Assembly (NCBI GenBank): GCA_027600665.1
Contig: JADGJL010000095.1
Coordinates: 1 to 42,299, forward strand
Direction of reading: 5' to 3'
DNA length: 42,299 nt
Source of the DNA: Irineochytrium annulatum
Taxonomy: Eukaryota > Chytridiomycota > Chytridiomycetes > Chytridiales > Chytridiaceae
Positions 1-11,001 of this stretch are shown here, in pieces. A program made the position numbers and the translations under genes. Position 1 is the stretch's first letter. Every line of letters begins with the position of its first letter. The notes under the pieces are model-generated. The model searched no databases, was not told the origin of the DNA, and worked only from the letters and a program-made list of their open reading frames with translations.

Positions 1-1078
1 CCCACCTCCGGATGCACCTTTACCACCGTCGCGGCCCTCGCATCCGGCGCGTCCAGCTGCGCTAACATCACCCTCTCTAACATTGCCGTCCCCGCCGGCG
101 AGACGCTCGATTTAACCAAGCTTAAAGCCGGCACGAACGTCATGTTCGAGGGCACGACCACGTTCGGCTACAAGGAGTGGACCGGCCCACTCATCAGCGC
201 CGCGGGGTCCATCTCAATCCACGGCGCGGCTGGACACGTGATTGATGGCGACGGCGCGAGGTGGTGGGATGGCAAAGGTGGCAATGGTGGGAAAAAGAAG
301 CCCAAATTCTTCTTTGCGCACGGGATGAAGAACGCCAAAATTGTCGGCCTTCATATTAAGAACTCGCCTGTTCAAAGTAAGCTCATTGCTCAATTTCCAC
401 CAGGTCGTATGTTTCTCTGATGCACTTTCATTTTCTGCAGCGTTCTCTATCGACAATTCCGACACCCTCTCCATCAACCACATCACCATCGACGGCGCCG
501 CCGGAGACACACAGGGCGGCCACAACACCGACGGCTTCGACATCGGCTCGTCAGCCAACATCTACATCTCCCGCTCCACCATCCACAACCAAGACGACTG
601 CGTCGCCATCAACTCGGGCAACAACATCCACGTCTCCGGATTAAACTGCACGGGCGGTCACGGCATCTCCATCGGGTCCGTCGGTGGGCGCAAGAACAAC
701 GTCGTCGACGGCGTCACCGTCACGTCCTGCATCATCATCAACAGCGTGAACGGCGTCCGCGTCAAGACCATCGCCGGCGCGACGGGCTCCGTCTCCAATG
801 TCTCGTACGCCAACATCAAGTTGGAGCAGATCACGGGCAACGGGATCGTCATCGAGCAGGATTACGAGAATGGTAGCCCGACTGGCAAGCCCACGCCGGG
901 CGTGCCGATCACGAACCTGATGCTGACGGGCGTCAGTGGCACGCTGAGTAGCAAGGCGACCGTCGCAAAGATCGTGTGCGCCAAGTGTGAGGATTGGACG
1001 CTGACGGCGATTGATATCCAGGGCGCGAAGAGCAAAAAGTGCATTGGCGTGCCGGCGGTCGCCGCGGACCTTTGCTAA
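1..1078 (+). CDS. Endopolygalacturonase, glycoside hydrolase family 28 (5' partial)
   Basis: Secreted pectinase that hydrolyses alpha-1,4 bonds of polygalacturonan. The frame is open from base 1, so the signal peptide and first residues lie outside the window; 337 residues are visible against roughly 360-380 usual for the family. Exons are 1-376 and 441-1078 with a GT-AG intron (377-440) that joins PVQ to TFSIDNS in frame. Seen in exon 2, in order: NTDGFD (catalytic Asp), QDDCVAI (catalytic Asp pair), GGHGISIGS (active-site His) and RVKT in place of the usual RIK. Cysteines near the C-terminus (CAKCEDW, KKCIG) match the fungal endo-PG disulphide pattern. The right-handed beta-helix fold is inferred from family membership. 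The stop is TAA at 1076-1078. A GH28 gene suggests pectin use by the organism. Confidence 0.95.
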
Positions 1079-2743
1079 AGGGTTTGTCACGTTTTAGCGC
1101 TTTTCTTTCGCCAAACTATTCTCCTTTTCCTTTCGGTTTTACGGTTGAGCTACAGTTAGACAAGTCTATACCTACATGGGTCGGAGGTCTTAGTTCCAAC
1201 ACATTTCTCCTTTTTCCCCTTTGCACACTATTGTCTTTCTCGTTGCTGACGTTGCTGGTCTTCGTTGGCATTTTCCTCCTTCGTTTCCACCACCTCACCT
1301 CTGGCCCCCCTCCCCCGTTGCGCAATTTCTTCTTCTTTTTGACGATAATGGCGGGTCCATGTCGTCCATACATTCCCCAGTGTGAAAATCAAATAAAGTA
1401 GACAGGCGTCCGCAAAATGGTGAGAAGCATTCAAGGTACATGCTTATATCGGAACTTCGTCACCCGACAGGTTCTTACAATATAATATTCACGTGTCATA
1501 AGTGTTATCGCGAAACAGCGTCGAATCGCAGCAGAAACGAGCCGTATGAAAAAGCACTTTGGATGCGAAGGGAGAACATGACGACAGAGAAAGTAGTGGC
1601 GTATCGATTCCTCTCAACTTCATTAGCTCATTAAATCGAAGTCTTGTCTGAAGCACCTTCGAAGCTAACATTGACAAAACGCCTATGCGAACAACTTCTA
1701 TCGAACCTACTCCGGTCTTCGTGCCCATTGGCGCACTGTAAGAGGGCGACGTCGTTCTCAACTGGCATCACTTGCATCCAGCTTGACAGCAACCCCGGTC
1801 GCCGATTATCCATTCCGTGAACGAGAAACCGCAATGCCGCACGGCAGATCACATCACGGCCAGCCAGCAGAATTCGAGCCGCGATCACGCAAGCGGCCCG
1901 TCGCCCGAGCCTAAAAGCACGCCACGCCCTTGCCGACTCTTCGACCCTCCACTCAGGCATGAGGAAAGGTCTGCGGTCCCTTCGCTCAGAGCGTCAGTCC
2001 CTCGAGCTCCAGTAAATCGCTTCCCCTTGTCCTTCGTCGCTGCAGAGGCCACAGCGATACCCTGCTGTATGCCATTCTGTATGCAATTCCGGCCTGCCCC
2101 AGCATAACAATTTAAACGGCGATGGCGGGGGGGGGAACCCAGCCACGTAACACCGCAGCATCCGACCAGTCGCCGAGCTCTTCCCTCTCAGATGAGGTGT
2201 GTATCGGCTCGCACCCACGCAGGAAATACCCAGTTAATAGTAAGGCGCCAATTTGTAGCACTTTGCATAGGCGCCTGGTAAGTTTACCAGGTGGGCAGCG
2301 GTTGGCATCGGCTCGAATTGGCGAAGGGTACTGGGCTTGGCATACACCGATGGCATTGGATAACCCTGATAACCCTCCCTATCTCCTCTTTTCTTCCTTT
2401 TTTTTTTTTTTCTTTTTCCGCATTTACATAGTCTCGGTTACGGACCTGATTAGTTCTAAAGGTGATGACTTATCAACATTGTGGGTCTCGAGATGCAAAA
2501 AGTATTAAGGGCTCACTCCAGCGTCCCGTTTCGAGTTAATCGTATATTAGTTCTGCAATGCCACCTGTTTGCACGATTGGTCTCCCCCAAATACGGCGAA
2601 AGCGCGGCCGGTCGCGACCCCGTCGACACGAAGCCATCAAGTGGACGCGAAGTAAGGCGTCATTTGTGTAATCATTCAATTCCGTTGAGATAAGCAGACA
2701 AGAACACAGTGACCAAAACAACAGCCACGGAAATGCAAGAAAG
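1079..2743. other. Gene-poor interval between polygalacturonase and DHX57
   Basis: About 1.66 kb with no coding region I can support. Open frames of up to about 128 codons exist on both strands, but none shows a recognisable motif, plausible splice structure or start context, and several are pyrimidine-rich low-complexity translations. An AATAAA at 1392-1397 could be the polyadenylation signal of the polygalacturonase, 314 nt after its stop. A T-rich tract spans about 2388-2419. The tail ends of the polygalacturonase (+) and DHX57 (-) face each other across the gap, so no promoter is required here unless an unrecognised gene is present. No tRNA-like cloverleaf was noticed. Confidence 0.6.
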
Positions 2744-5700
2744 CTAACGTTTACTAGTAGTAATCAGGGACACAATTGCTTTAACCAGGTTGGTCTCAGA
2801 CACGAGCAACCCCGGATTTTCAATCTTCATCTGCAGCAAGTCGTCCAACGCCAGCCGAGACGCCTCTATGATCGACGACGTTTTTGTCGTCGCCGCGAAT
2901 CGTATCCACCCGTCGTCAACATTCAACTGGTTTTGTTTTCGGTCCCACTTAAGGCGTCCACCGAAGAACGCGATTGCGAAGTTGCTGATGTGTGATGAAT
3001 CGCGGATGTACACCTTTGTTGTTTTAATTTTCTCATGATATATAAGGAAAGGCTGCATCGGTGGATAATGCGCAACCTTCCAATTCTGAATTTTGGTACC
3101 ATTAGATTGAGTGACACTCGGAGTAAAAAAAAAAAAAAAAGAAAAAGAAGGTTGTTACTCACAACAGACGACGGATGAATAAAAACCTCCTCGTTCCCCT
3201 TAACGAACATTTTCAAATCCTGAGGGCTGCGAACAGGTTTGCCATTGGCCGGAAGTGCAATCTTCACAACATTCGGGTACAGGGCGGAGACCAGCAACGC
3301 CTTTATGAGCTCGAAGTTCGGTGCCACATCAATAGACTCGCCAATGGCCTCCGCAACGCCGTCCGAGAAACGGCCACCGCGGCGCTCCATATCGCGCGTT
3401 CGCACGTTCCCATTAACAAACCCAATATCGCACAACAACTCCGCTAGTTGCCGTTTCACCGATGCAATCATCGCGAGCGTCTTGCCCGAAAGAAAGTTAT
3501 CGAATAGAAAGCGATATTCTGCACCGGCGCCGTCGCGTCGACGCCTCTGCCACTCATTATACGCCGTCAGTAACGTCAGGTGATCAGAAATACCGGTCGA
3601 GAACGCCATCTTCCGCTCATCGGCCAAATCCCGCTTCTCAAAGGGCGCAACGAAAGGTGACTTAATGCTCATAGCAGACGCAATGGTCAGAATAGGGTCA
3701 AGCACTCGAAAAATGCTGCCAAACAAAATCAGCTTCCCGATTCTCACGTCAACCGGCAACCGGCCGAGGTGGAAGCCTAGGGGCGTCAGATCCTCCTCAC
3801 GAGATAAGGCTTGTAGGTTACGGAGTGTCAAGACCGCCGCTCTGATCGCATCCTCCGACGGTGGTTCGATAACTTTGCTTAAAATTTGATCAATTCGGCC
3901 TCGCAGAAATGGGAGGATCTTGATCCGCAAACAAATCTGCTCGAGCGGGGAGCGGTGTATCTCCGGGGGTTGTTGATCGAGGAACGTCTCGAATTTATAT
4001 GAGGTAAACAGGTGAACCGCCGTGCCGGATTGAACCCTGCCGGCACGACCGCGTCTCTGAGTCGCGTTCGCCTTTGATACCCAGCATTCTTCAAGACTAG
4101 ACATGCCTTTCGAAGGATCAAATCGCGTTTCTTTCATTCTGCCGGCATCGATCACGAATACCACGTCGTCAACCTTTTTTTTAAATGTTAGAAATGTAAG
4201 GGATCGCAGAGGAGATGGGCAAAGCGAACCGTGACACTGGTTTCTGCAACGTTGGTGGATATGATAACCTTTGCAGTCCCCTGCGGTGGGCGCTTAAACA
4301 CCCGAACCTGCTCTTCAGAGGATAGCGTCGAGTGTAAAGCGAGCAAGAATTGCGAGTTGCCAGTCAATTGTCTAATCTTTGCGTTCGCGCTCAAAAGGTC
4401 GTGCAAGGTCGATATCTCTGCATAACCAGGCATGAAAATCAAGATACACCGGTTCTTTTGGGGTTCAAGTGGACGACCACCGCTTTGCGAACCCACGGGC
4501 ATCGGGGCGCCTCTTCCACGGCCGCGTCCAAAATTGCCTCTATTTGGTGGTGTATGTAATTGGAATATTTGATCCAGCATCCAGTTGACAAGCATTTCAA
4601 TTAAAGGGTAATGAATTTTTGTCGTATCCATCATCAATAATGAACGCGCGGCGTCATCAGACAATGATGGGTATCTAAGTTTCACCGCAGTAAAGTCAAG
4701 TTCTTCGTCCATAACGTTTTTGTCCTCGAACGGACTTAAAGAAGTTTGTTCGGCAGGCGGTCGCCTTCCGACGTCCCTTCGTCCGCCTCCCAGCTTCCTA
4801 ACATAATCGGGACCCTCAGGCCGATAGTTCGTGCGGGCAAGTGCGTCTTCGAGGAAGAGGACCTGAACAGGGAATGTCCTTCCCGGGATATGAATGATCG
4901 GAGCTCCACCGAAATAAGACGAAAATAATTCCGCGTTGAGAGTAGCGCTCATCAGCACCAGCCGCAAATCGGTCCGAATAGCCAGCATATCCCTTAAAAC
5001 CATCAACAAAAAGTCTGAATCTAACGACCGCTCGTGAATCTCGTCGACGAAGATATGCGAAATACCCTCCACCCCGCCGCCGTCCATCTTCGCACCATCC
5101 TCAAGCATCCGCAACAATATACCCGTCGTGCAGAAGGTCAACCGAGTGGCGTCTGACACTTTCGATTCTAATCGGATCTGATAACCAACAGATTCCCCAA
5201 CCCGTTCCGCACGTTCCGCAGCGACCCTGTCTGCCAACCCAATGGCTGCAATACGACGAGGCTGAGTGACAAGTATGTTGCAGCTTCCACCCTTAAGATG
5301 CATAATCGAGTCGTCCAAAATAAACTGAGGAACCTGCGTTGACTTTCCACATCCCGTTGCTCCGGAAACAACGGTGACCCGGTTGCCCTTGATTGTCGAA
5401 ATAATGGCTGCCTTCATTGTAAACGCCGGAAGCTCCTGCCGTTGCTTCTGCATCTCAATATACGCTGGCGACTTCTGCTGCCGTTGGAAATTCTGCAATA
5501 GGTTGGCACTATCTCTTTCGATCTTCTGAATCTGAGCAGGAGTCTTGATGGGTCGCCTAGCGGCCGGCGCTTTAGCGACAACAGTGACATTTCTGTCCAC
5601 TGATGAATTTCGTCTAGAAGCCGGCGCTTTAGACATTGAAACCACTCTTCCGCTGATCGATACAGTTTTCATTGCAGATGCAAGCTCACTAGACGAGGCC

Positions 5701-7148
5701 TTCGGAGAAACTTCAGATAAAACGGCTTGTGTCGAGTTAAACGTTAAGCCTGTCAAAAACTTAACCCGTCCAACTTTCCCGTCCCTCAAACGAACTTAAT
5801 GCTATGTTAATTGCAAAGCTGTCTAAATCCAAATTACCTTTAACGCCGCGCGGGTGATCACCAGCGGTCAGCACTTCTTCGACAAATCCGTTCACCGTCC
5901 TGCCAGTTGACTGGTCCTCCTTCAATACAATAGCCACGCCGACATTTTTCCGCAAATCAGAGTATCGAGGAAGCGGTCCAGAAGTTCTTGCTACTGGTTG
6001 CGACGTCTTCGTCCGCCTGCTTTCACTTTTCGGAATCGCAGCGGTCTCTAGCGGAATCTCCTGTCCCAACTGAATGTAGCTCGCAGGCAGTGACTTCAAA
6101 AACTTCCCCACATCGTCACTTATAATCCATTCGTACAAACTGTATATGGATGCATCGCCCACAAAACTGTATACCGTTTAAAATCGTAATAAAAAACTTT
6201 ATTAACGCCATACCCTCTAGCAAGCGACTGCAGTTTAAGTGTAAGATAAAGACGAGTGTTCATAGGAAGACGATTTGTTTTATCGCGGAAGATGACGGCG
6301 GATGGCGCCGAAAAGGGGTAGAAGCAGTCTTCCCCAAAATGAATTTCAATGGAGTACGGAAAAGGGCGAGACTCGGCAGAAGGAATGAGAACAGATTGCA
6401 AATCAGATTCGATGGTTATGCGCCATGTGTCCATCGCCGCTTCAAAGCGATCACCAAACATTGACTCCAAGACGAACTGCTCCTCATTCCTGCATGAACG
6501 CATATCAGCAACGGAGCGTCCAAAAGTCTTCAACGCATCGGACGACTGCGTTCTCGGAATGCCGTCGGCAAGACAAGAGAACGTTTGAAGAACGTCCAGG
6601 CCCTCTCGCAAACCGTTCCCGCGCATTTTCCTCAATTCTTCGTAAGCACGATGCAGGGGCATCCCGCAGCCCTCAAGAAATTGCAGTGCCTGTGACGAAG
6701 GCGGCGCTAGGCGGAATGCACGCACCTCGGCCTGTCCAGAATGACCCACTTCGTCTGCGCTCTCTCCAGAATTAGAGTCGTCGTCGTCGTCATCAGACAC
6801 GTCGTCATCGTCGTTGGAATCTCCGGATTCGTCACCGGAGTCCAGTTCGAAATCATCGCCGCCTTCAATGTCCTCGGCCTCCAGCAACTTCTTTGCATGC
6901 GTGTACTCGCTCATAACGCTTTTTAAGTGACTGATCATCACCGCATCAATATGCAGCCTTGGAAGGGCCTCCTTCGGACCCTTGTTCATCCTGATTCCCT
7001 TATCCTTCTTGCCGCCTTTCCGACCGCCTCCTTTCCCCTTCTCCTTCTTGTCCTTGCCCTTGCCTCCACTCTTGCCATCGGTAGTCTTCCGACCGCCACC
7101 ACCTCCCTTTCGCTGACGATTCGCGCCTGAAGCACCGTGTCGAGGCAT
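2744..7148 (-). CDS. DHX57: DHX57-type DEAH/RHA helicase with UBA-like and RWD domains
   Basis: Predicted ATP-dependent RNA helicase of 1393 residues (human DHX57 is about 1386). Exons on the minus strand: 7148-6214, 6166-5838, 5794-4230, 4173-3163, 3085-2744, all joined by GT-AG introns that keep frame. Domains: a Gly/Lys-rich N-terminus (1-60), acidic stretch (about 95-140), UBA-like segment (about 150-190), RWD domain (about 221-330), then the helicase core: GATGCGKST (566-574), TQPRR, DEIH (672-675), SATLN (704-708), STNVAETSVT, QRRGRAGR (982-989). Helicase-associated and OB-fold domains end the protein. The UBA-RWD-helicase order identifies DHX57 rather than DHX29 or DHX36. Motif II is DEIH, a tolerated variant in this family. 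The start lies only 50 bp from the SDHD start on the other strand. Substrate is not deducible from sequence. Confidence 0.93.
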
Positions 7149-7198
7149 TGGTCTCCTCCAATGTTAAACGCGTCTTTTTCAAGACCTGAAAATCGAAG
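7149..7198. promoter_or_regulatory. Very short bidirectional promoter between DHX57 and SDHD
   Basis: Only 50 bp separate the two divergent start codons (DHX57 ATG at 7148, minus; SDHD ATG at 7199, plus). Transcription start sites must lie inside this interval or within the opposite gene's first exon. It contains one extra plus-strand ATG at 7161, out of frame with SDHD. No TATA box is evident. Promoter function is inferred from gene orientation only. Confidence 0.55.
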
Positions 7199-7824
7199 AT
7201 GCTCTACTCGAAGCTCCAGGTGCCCACCATCGGCCTCCTCCGCAGGGGGATCGTCGCAGCTTCCTTCCACTCGGGTACGACGCACTGTTAAGTCGCCAAG
7301 GTTACTAATGTTCCTTCACAGGTCGCGTCACTCGCTTCCAGAAGTCTCTGCCTGCTCTGTCGTCCACGGCTGCCGTTGGTGTGTTACGCATTCATTATTG
7401 CTGCAGATACTGTTGTAGCCTCTGACTCTCCACATGCCGCATCATCTCTCTGTACTTGTCCTCTGATGCGATTATTTATCCAGACAACCACGAGAAATCC
7501 AAGCTGCACGGCTCGTACCACTGGAGCGCCGAGCGCGCCCTGTCGGTCCTGACCATCCCCGTGATTGCTACCGCGTTCATTGCTGGACCCGTCAGCTACA
7601 ACGATCTCCTTCTCGGCATCGTCATCCCGCTTCACACCCACTTTGGCATTGATTCCATGATCACGGACTACATTCCCCACCGTGTCTACGGCGTTTTGAA
7701 CACGGTCTTTAACTGGGCTCTCCGTATCGGCACTGGTTTGTGCCTATATGGTTGCTACATGTTCAATACCAACGACATCGGCATCACCGCGTTTATCAAG
7801 CAGCTCTGGACGGGCAAAAAGTGA
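7199..7824 (+). CDS. SDHD: Succinate dehydrogenase membrane anchor, cytochrome b small subunit (CybS/SDH4)
   Basis: Membrane-anchor subunit of mitochondrial complex II; with SDHC it holds haem b and the ubiquinone site. Exons 7199-7274, 7322-7378 and 7484-7824 encode 157 residues, the usual size. The first about 45 residues are basic and hydroxylated, as expected for a mitochondrial transit peptide. HGSYHWSAERALS (53-65) opens the first membrane helix; HTHFGIDSMITDYI (95-108) contains the conserved HxHxG and DY signature that supplies the haem ligand and quinone-site tyrosine in the family. Three hydrophobic helices follow family spacing. Intron 2 (105 nt) is longer than most here; an alternative acceptor could add residues before DNHEK, so that junction is less certain than the rest. 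Confidence 0.92.
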
Positions 7825-7932
7825 TTTATTGTTATAATTCTTGGAGTTCACTTTCGCGATGTGATTGCATAAAAGTTGTGATATATTGGTGCACCATACG
7901 ATTTCGTTTGATATGTGTAAAAAAGACGCGGA

Positions 7933-8481
7933 ATGTCAGCCGATGCTGCAAGTGTTGAACGCTCACTTGAGAAAGTGCTCGATACGCTTCATAAGATATC
8001 CATCACTGTGCATTTCTTCGAGGACAACGCTGTTCTCCACAACCGAATGCAAGCTCTTCCTTTTTGATTTCGATAGTCTCACTCGTGTCAGAAATGAGCT
8101 GGCAACTCAGTTTGCCGACGTAAGTGAACGGAAGTCCAATCTGGGATCCCTGCGGATACCGCTGAGTTTGATTGAGTAAGCTATGAATCAATTGTGCCGC
8201 CGCGCCTCAACACAGTCGTTTTAGTGTTATTGAAGAAGGCAAGAATCCAGACATTTTTACAAAGGATTTGGTGCAGACCTTAGTGGATAAAAACCAAAAA
8301 TCCAACGGGAGAATTAAGGCCCTGCAGGTCCGTTGCTTTTCTTTCACTCAATTTCGCTCTCGGCAAACGCCTCTGTGCATTTTAAAATGCTTTTGGGTTA
8401 TAGAGCCTTCGTCAGGAGCTTTCCAACGAGATCGCCATGAACTTCCCCGACATGTCGGCAGCTCTCGAAAAGCACAATTAA
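7933..8481 (+). CDS. MED10: Mediator complex subunit 10
   Basis: Middle-module subunit of Mediator, bridging activators and RNA polymerase II. Exons 7933-8048, 8092-8175, 8225-8327 and 8404-8481 encode 126 residues (human about 135). Family-like blocks: LEKVLDTLHKISI near the start, IPLSLIDVIEEGKNPDIFT in the middle (human pattern VPLEVFEYIDQGRNPQLYT) and QELSNEIAMNFP near the end. With this splicing the spacing between the first two blocks matches the human protein without gaps. Intron 1 (8049-8091, 43 nt) begins with GC instead of GT; no GT donor in the right phase was found. The other introns are GT-AG. The gene is tail-to-tail with the CXorf65-like gene (111 bp between stops). Confidence 0.88.
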
Positions 8482-8592
8482 AGGACTCTTATCAACACAC
8501 ATAACAGCAGACGCATAGCTCATGGAAGGCACAACAAAAACAATCAATCGCAAAGTGTATTTTATCTATAACATACATACATATCGCAAATA

Positions 8593-9351
8593 TCACGACT
8601 TCGACGACTTCTTCTTTGAGCCGTCCTTTGGCGCCGCGCTCCCCGTTGCCCTTTTCTCGGTAGAGCCCGAGTTGTTTCCCGCCGTCGTCTTGCCCTTCCT
8701 CTTCTCCTCCTTCCCTTCTTTATGCAGCTCGTCCATACTAGGCGCCCCTGAACCCCCTTGCTTAGAAGCTATCTTTGAACTTAGGTTACTTTTCCGCGTC
8801 GCGGCCGTGTCCTTCGCCTGAGGGTCCTTGGCGTCATCCGAGCCCAGAAACCCGCGGGCGGGCTCTCTTGCACCGGTCTTTGCTTTGGATCGTTGCCGTT
8901 GCGTTGGGTTGAGCACTTGATGACGTGGTCAGCAAACGCATTATCAAAGAACAAGTACCTGCAAACTTTATCTTGTCGCCAACTTGGTCCAGGAGGGATA
9001 CATATGTCGGCGAAGTCTCCTCGGTTTCCTCTGCTTAGCATTCAGTGCATGCAAAAAATCTTTTCAAACCTCCAATGACTTTAACGAGAATGTAGTTCGT
9101 CCTAGGCTCCAGATACCGCTTTGCGTACTCCCGTGGCTTGCTCACAAGATCCACTACCTCGCCCGTCTCTGACGCCAGGTCAACGTTTTCAACCATGTCT
9201 TGAAATCCACACGTTTTCTTGATATGGCTTAGGAGCACGGAGCATAGACAATTGGGATTAACGAGTCGCTCTTCATTGGCTGTTGTCGTATGTCAGCCTC
9301 CCATGCAAGGTTGAACTGTGATTCACCTCCATATCGAAGGACGATAAACAT
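8593..9351 (-). CDS. CXorf65/C22orf15-like small protein, ubiquitin-like N-terminus, basic tail
   Basis: Protein of 209 residues from exons 9351-9327, 9279-9070, 9030-8959 and 8915-8593, all GT-AG. The N-terminal about 80 residues (MFIVLRYG..., VNPNCLCSVLLSHIKK, VDLASETGEV, KPREYAKRYL, NYILVKV) follow the pattern of human CXorf65 and C22orf15 as I remember them: a short beta-rich, ubiquitin-like module with a conserved asparagine-cysteine pair. In animals this family tends to occur in ciliated lineages, so a flagellar role is plausible but inferred. The rest is low-complexity, Lys/Ser/Ala-rich and ends in KKKSSKS. The 25-nt first exon is easy for gene finders to miss. Function is unknown; only the family assignment is claimed. 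Confidence 0.72.
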
Positions 9352-9509
9352 CTGTGAGGTTGTGAGATTCGTCAAATTCACTACAAGGGGCATTCAAGCC
9401 ATCTCGGAGCGGAGAAGACCTATGGGAGGCTAGGAACGGCTATACAATGTCGCCGGACCCCCGCAGCCGCTAATTAAAATTATATTATTATATCAATACA
9501 TAGATACAG

Positions 9510-10877
9510 TTAGACTTTGAGCGCCTGAATCGACTGGCCAAACGCAATCGCGACCCATTCAGGAGATGTTGTCGACCAAGAAAGCTGGTTGATTGACGAC
9601 TCCGCGTGGTAGGCCAAAATGGGGTCCCGCAACGGCCGGGATTTAGGAAGATGTGTAATGTCCCATACAAGCGCCTGCGAGTCGTCACCTACGGAAGCAG
9701 GTCAATAACGCAATGGATTCAAAGAACGTTCATCAACGCGTCTTACCTGCCGAGCAGATATGCCCGCTCGAATGCGGCGCCCACTGAATTGCGTTGACGT
9801 TTGCATTATGACCTTGCAGCTCGGTGACAGGAACTGCAGGCACTCGGATATCAAGAATAAGAACGGAGGGAGAGTCGATTTGAATTGAAGCGAGGTAGTT
9901 GGGGTCTTGCTTGTTCCATGCAAGGCGGAGAAGAGGGGGATTCTCTACGGTCATGTTTGTTGGCGCAGATAGGTTCCCGGTCGGCCCTGCTCCAGGCACG
10001 TTCATGGGAGGTGGTGCGGGAACGACCATGCTGGGGGTTTCGTAGATGATGGTCGAGTGGTCTAAAGCCCGGAGGTCGAACATCCGCACCGAGCCGTCCG
10101 CGCCGACGCTTGCGAACACGTCCGTCCCACGCGCGAACGCTACATCGTACACCTCCTTATCGTGTGCTATAAGTTGGGTCTTCGCTTGCTGAGCCTACGA
10201 CAGCACGTAAGGAATATCGCCAGGTGCAATAAAGGAAAAGCCTCACGTTTACATCCCACACTGTGCACGTTGTGTCGATGCTACTTGTTACGCATAGCGA
10301 CGGGTCGGTCTCGTTCCAATCAAATGATGTCAATGGCGCGCAGTAGTCTTTCTTGTTCTAATGAATGGGTCAGAATTTATCGGCAGTATAACCACTTACG
10401 TTCGAAAGCGTCGCCCTGCAGTGTATCGCCTGATTAATGTGCTTTCGGGCCCCCATCTCCGCGTTCTCCGTCGCGACGCTTCTCGCATCCTCACTGTCCA
10501 TGAGCTCGTATATCCGGAAGTAATCCCCTGTCGTCGCGAACAAGTCCGGTGATTGCCCTCCCTAAAGCTGAAGCTCAAATTCCAGCCGCAATACCACAAA
10601 TAAAACCTTGTACGGCGACCATAGAAGCTTCGTGACAGGATAGTTGTGCTCAATCTCCCCAACTTTTACGAACTCTGCCGCTCGATCAAAGAGCTGTATA
10701 ATCTGAATCTACAACAATGAAGCGGAGGTGAGCATTCCATGACCAAGGACCACGTCAGACCTTGTTGGCGTATTCTTCGATGAAGCTGGTGAGACCAAGT
10801 CGGAAGGCGTTCGGCCGCTGGCTCCAGTGCAACCCATACACCGTCCACGGTGCCTTATAGTTGTATATAGTCGACAT
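9510..10877 (-). CDS. DCAF7: DDB1- and CUL4-associated factor 7 (WDR68/HAN11/TTG1 family)
   Basis: WD40 scaffold protein of 370 residues that in other eukaryotes binds DYRK kinases and CUL4-DDB1. Exons 10877-10761, 10708-10607, 10561-10400, 10351-10247, 10194-9747 and 9688-9510, all GT-AG. Family-typical segments: [12 protein letters not shown] at the N-terminus, [73 protein letters not shown] and [14 protein letters not shown]. One oddity is a Pro/Gly/Asn-rich insertion of about 25 residues after STIIYETP, where the human protein has a short HH linker. An in-frame ATG exists at 11009 but would overlap the start of the divergent neighbour, so 10877 was chosen; it also matches the family start. 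Confidence 0.94.
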
Positions 10878-11001
10878 CTCAGGATCCGTGCCGCGCCCTA
10901 TCTCGGAGCCGAGCACTCGTCGGTAAGACCCTGATGCTGTGCTCTGAATTCGGGAGGCTTGAACGGATGTGGTTTTTGAATGATCATCGTGTGATCCAAG
11001 A
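10878..11001. promoter_or_regulatory. Bidirectional promoter region between DCAF7 and the RS-rich gene
   Basis: A 124-bp interval between divergent start codons. It must drive both genes. The DCAF7 reading frame stays open through it to an upstream ATG at 11009, so the boundary depends on which DCAF7 start is used. No TATA box or known fungal element was identified. Confidence 0.4.

Noticed and set aside
641..1090. 149-codon minus-strand frame under the polygalacturonase
   Set aside because: Asp/Arg/Ala-rich mirror of the coding strand; the plus strand has GH28 motifs.
1631..1960. 109-codon minus-strand frame in the left gene-poor interval
   Set aside because: No motif or homologous pattern recognised; competing frames of similar length lie on both strands in the same interval.
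2388..2419. Long T-rich tract as a Pol III terminator or transposon poly(A) end
   Set aside because: No upstream tRNA/5S/U6-like gene, no reverse transcriptase, no target-site duplication noticed.
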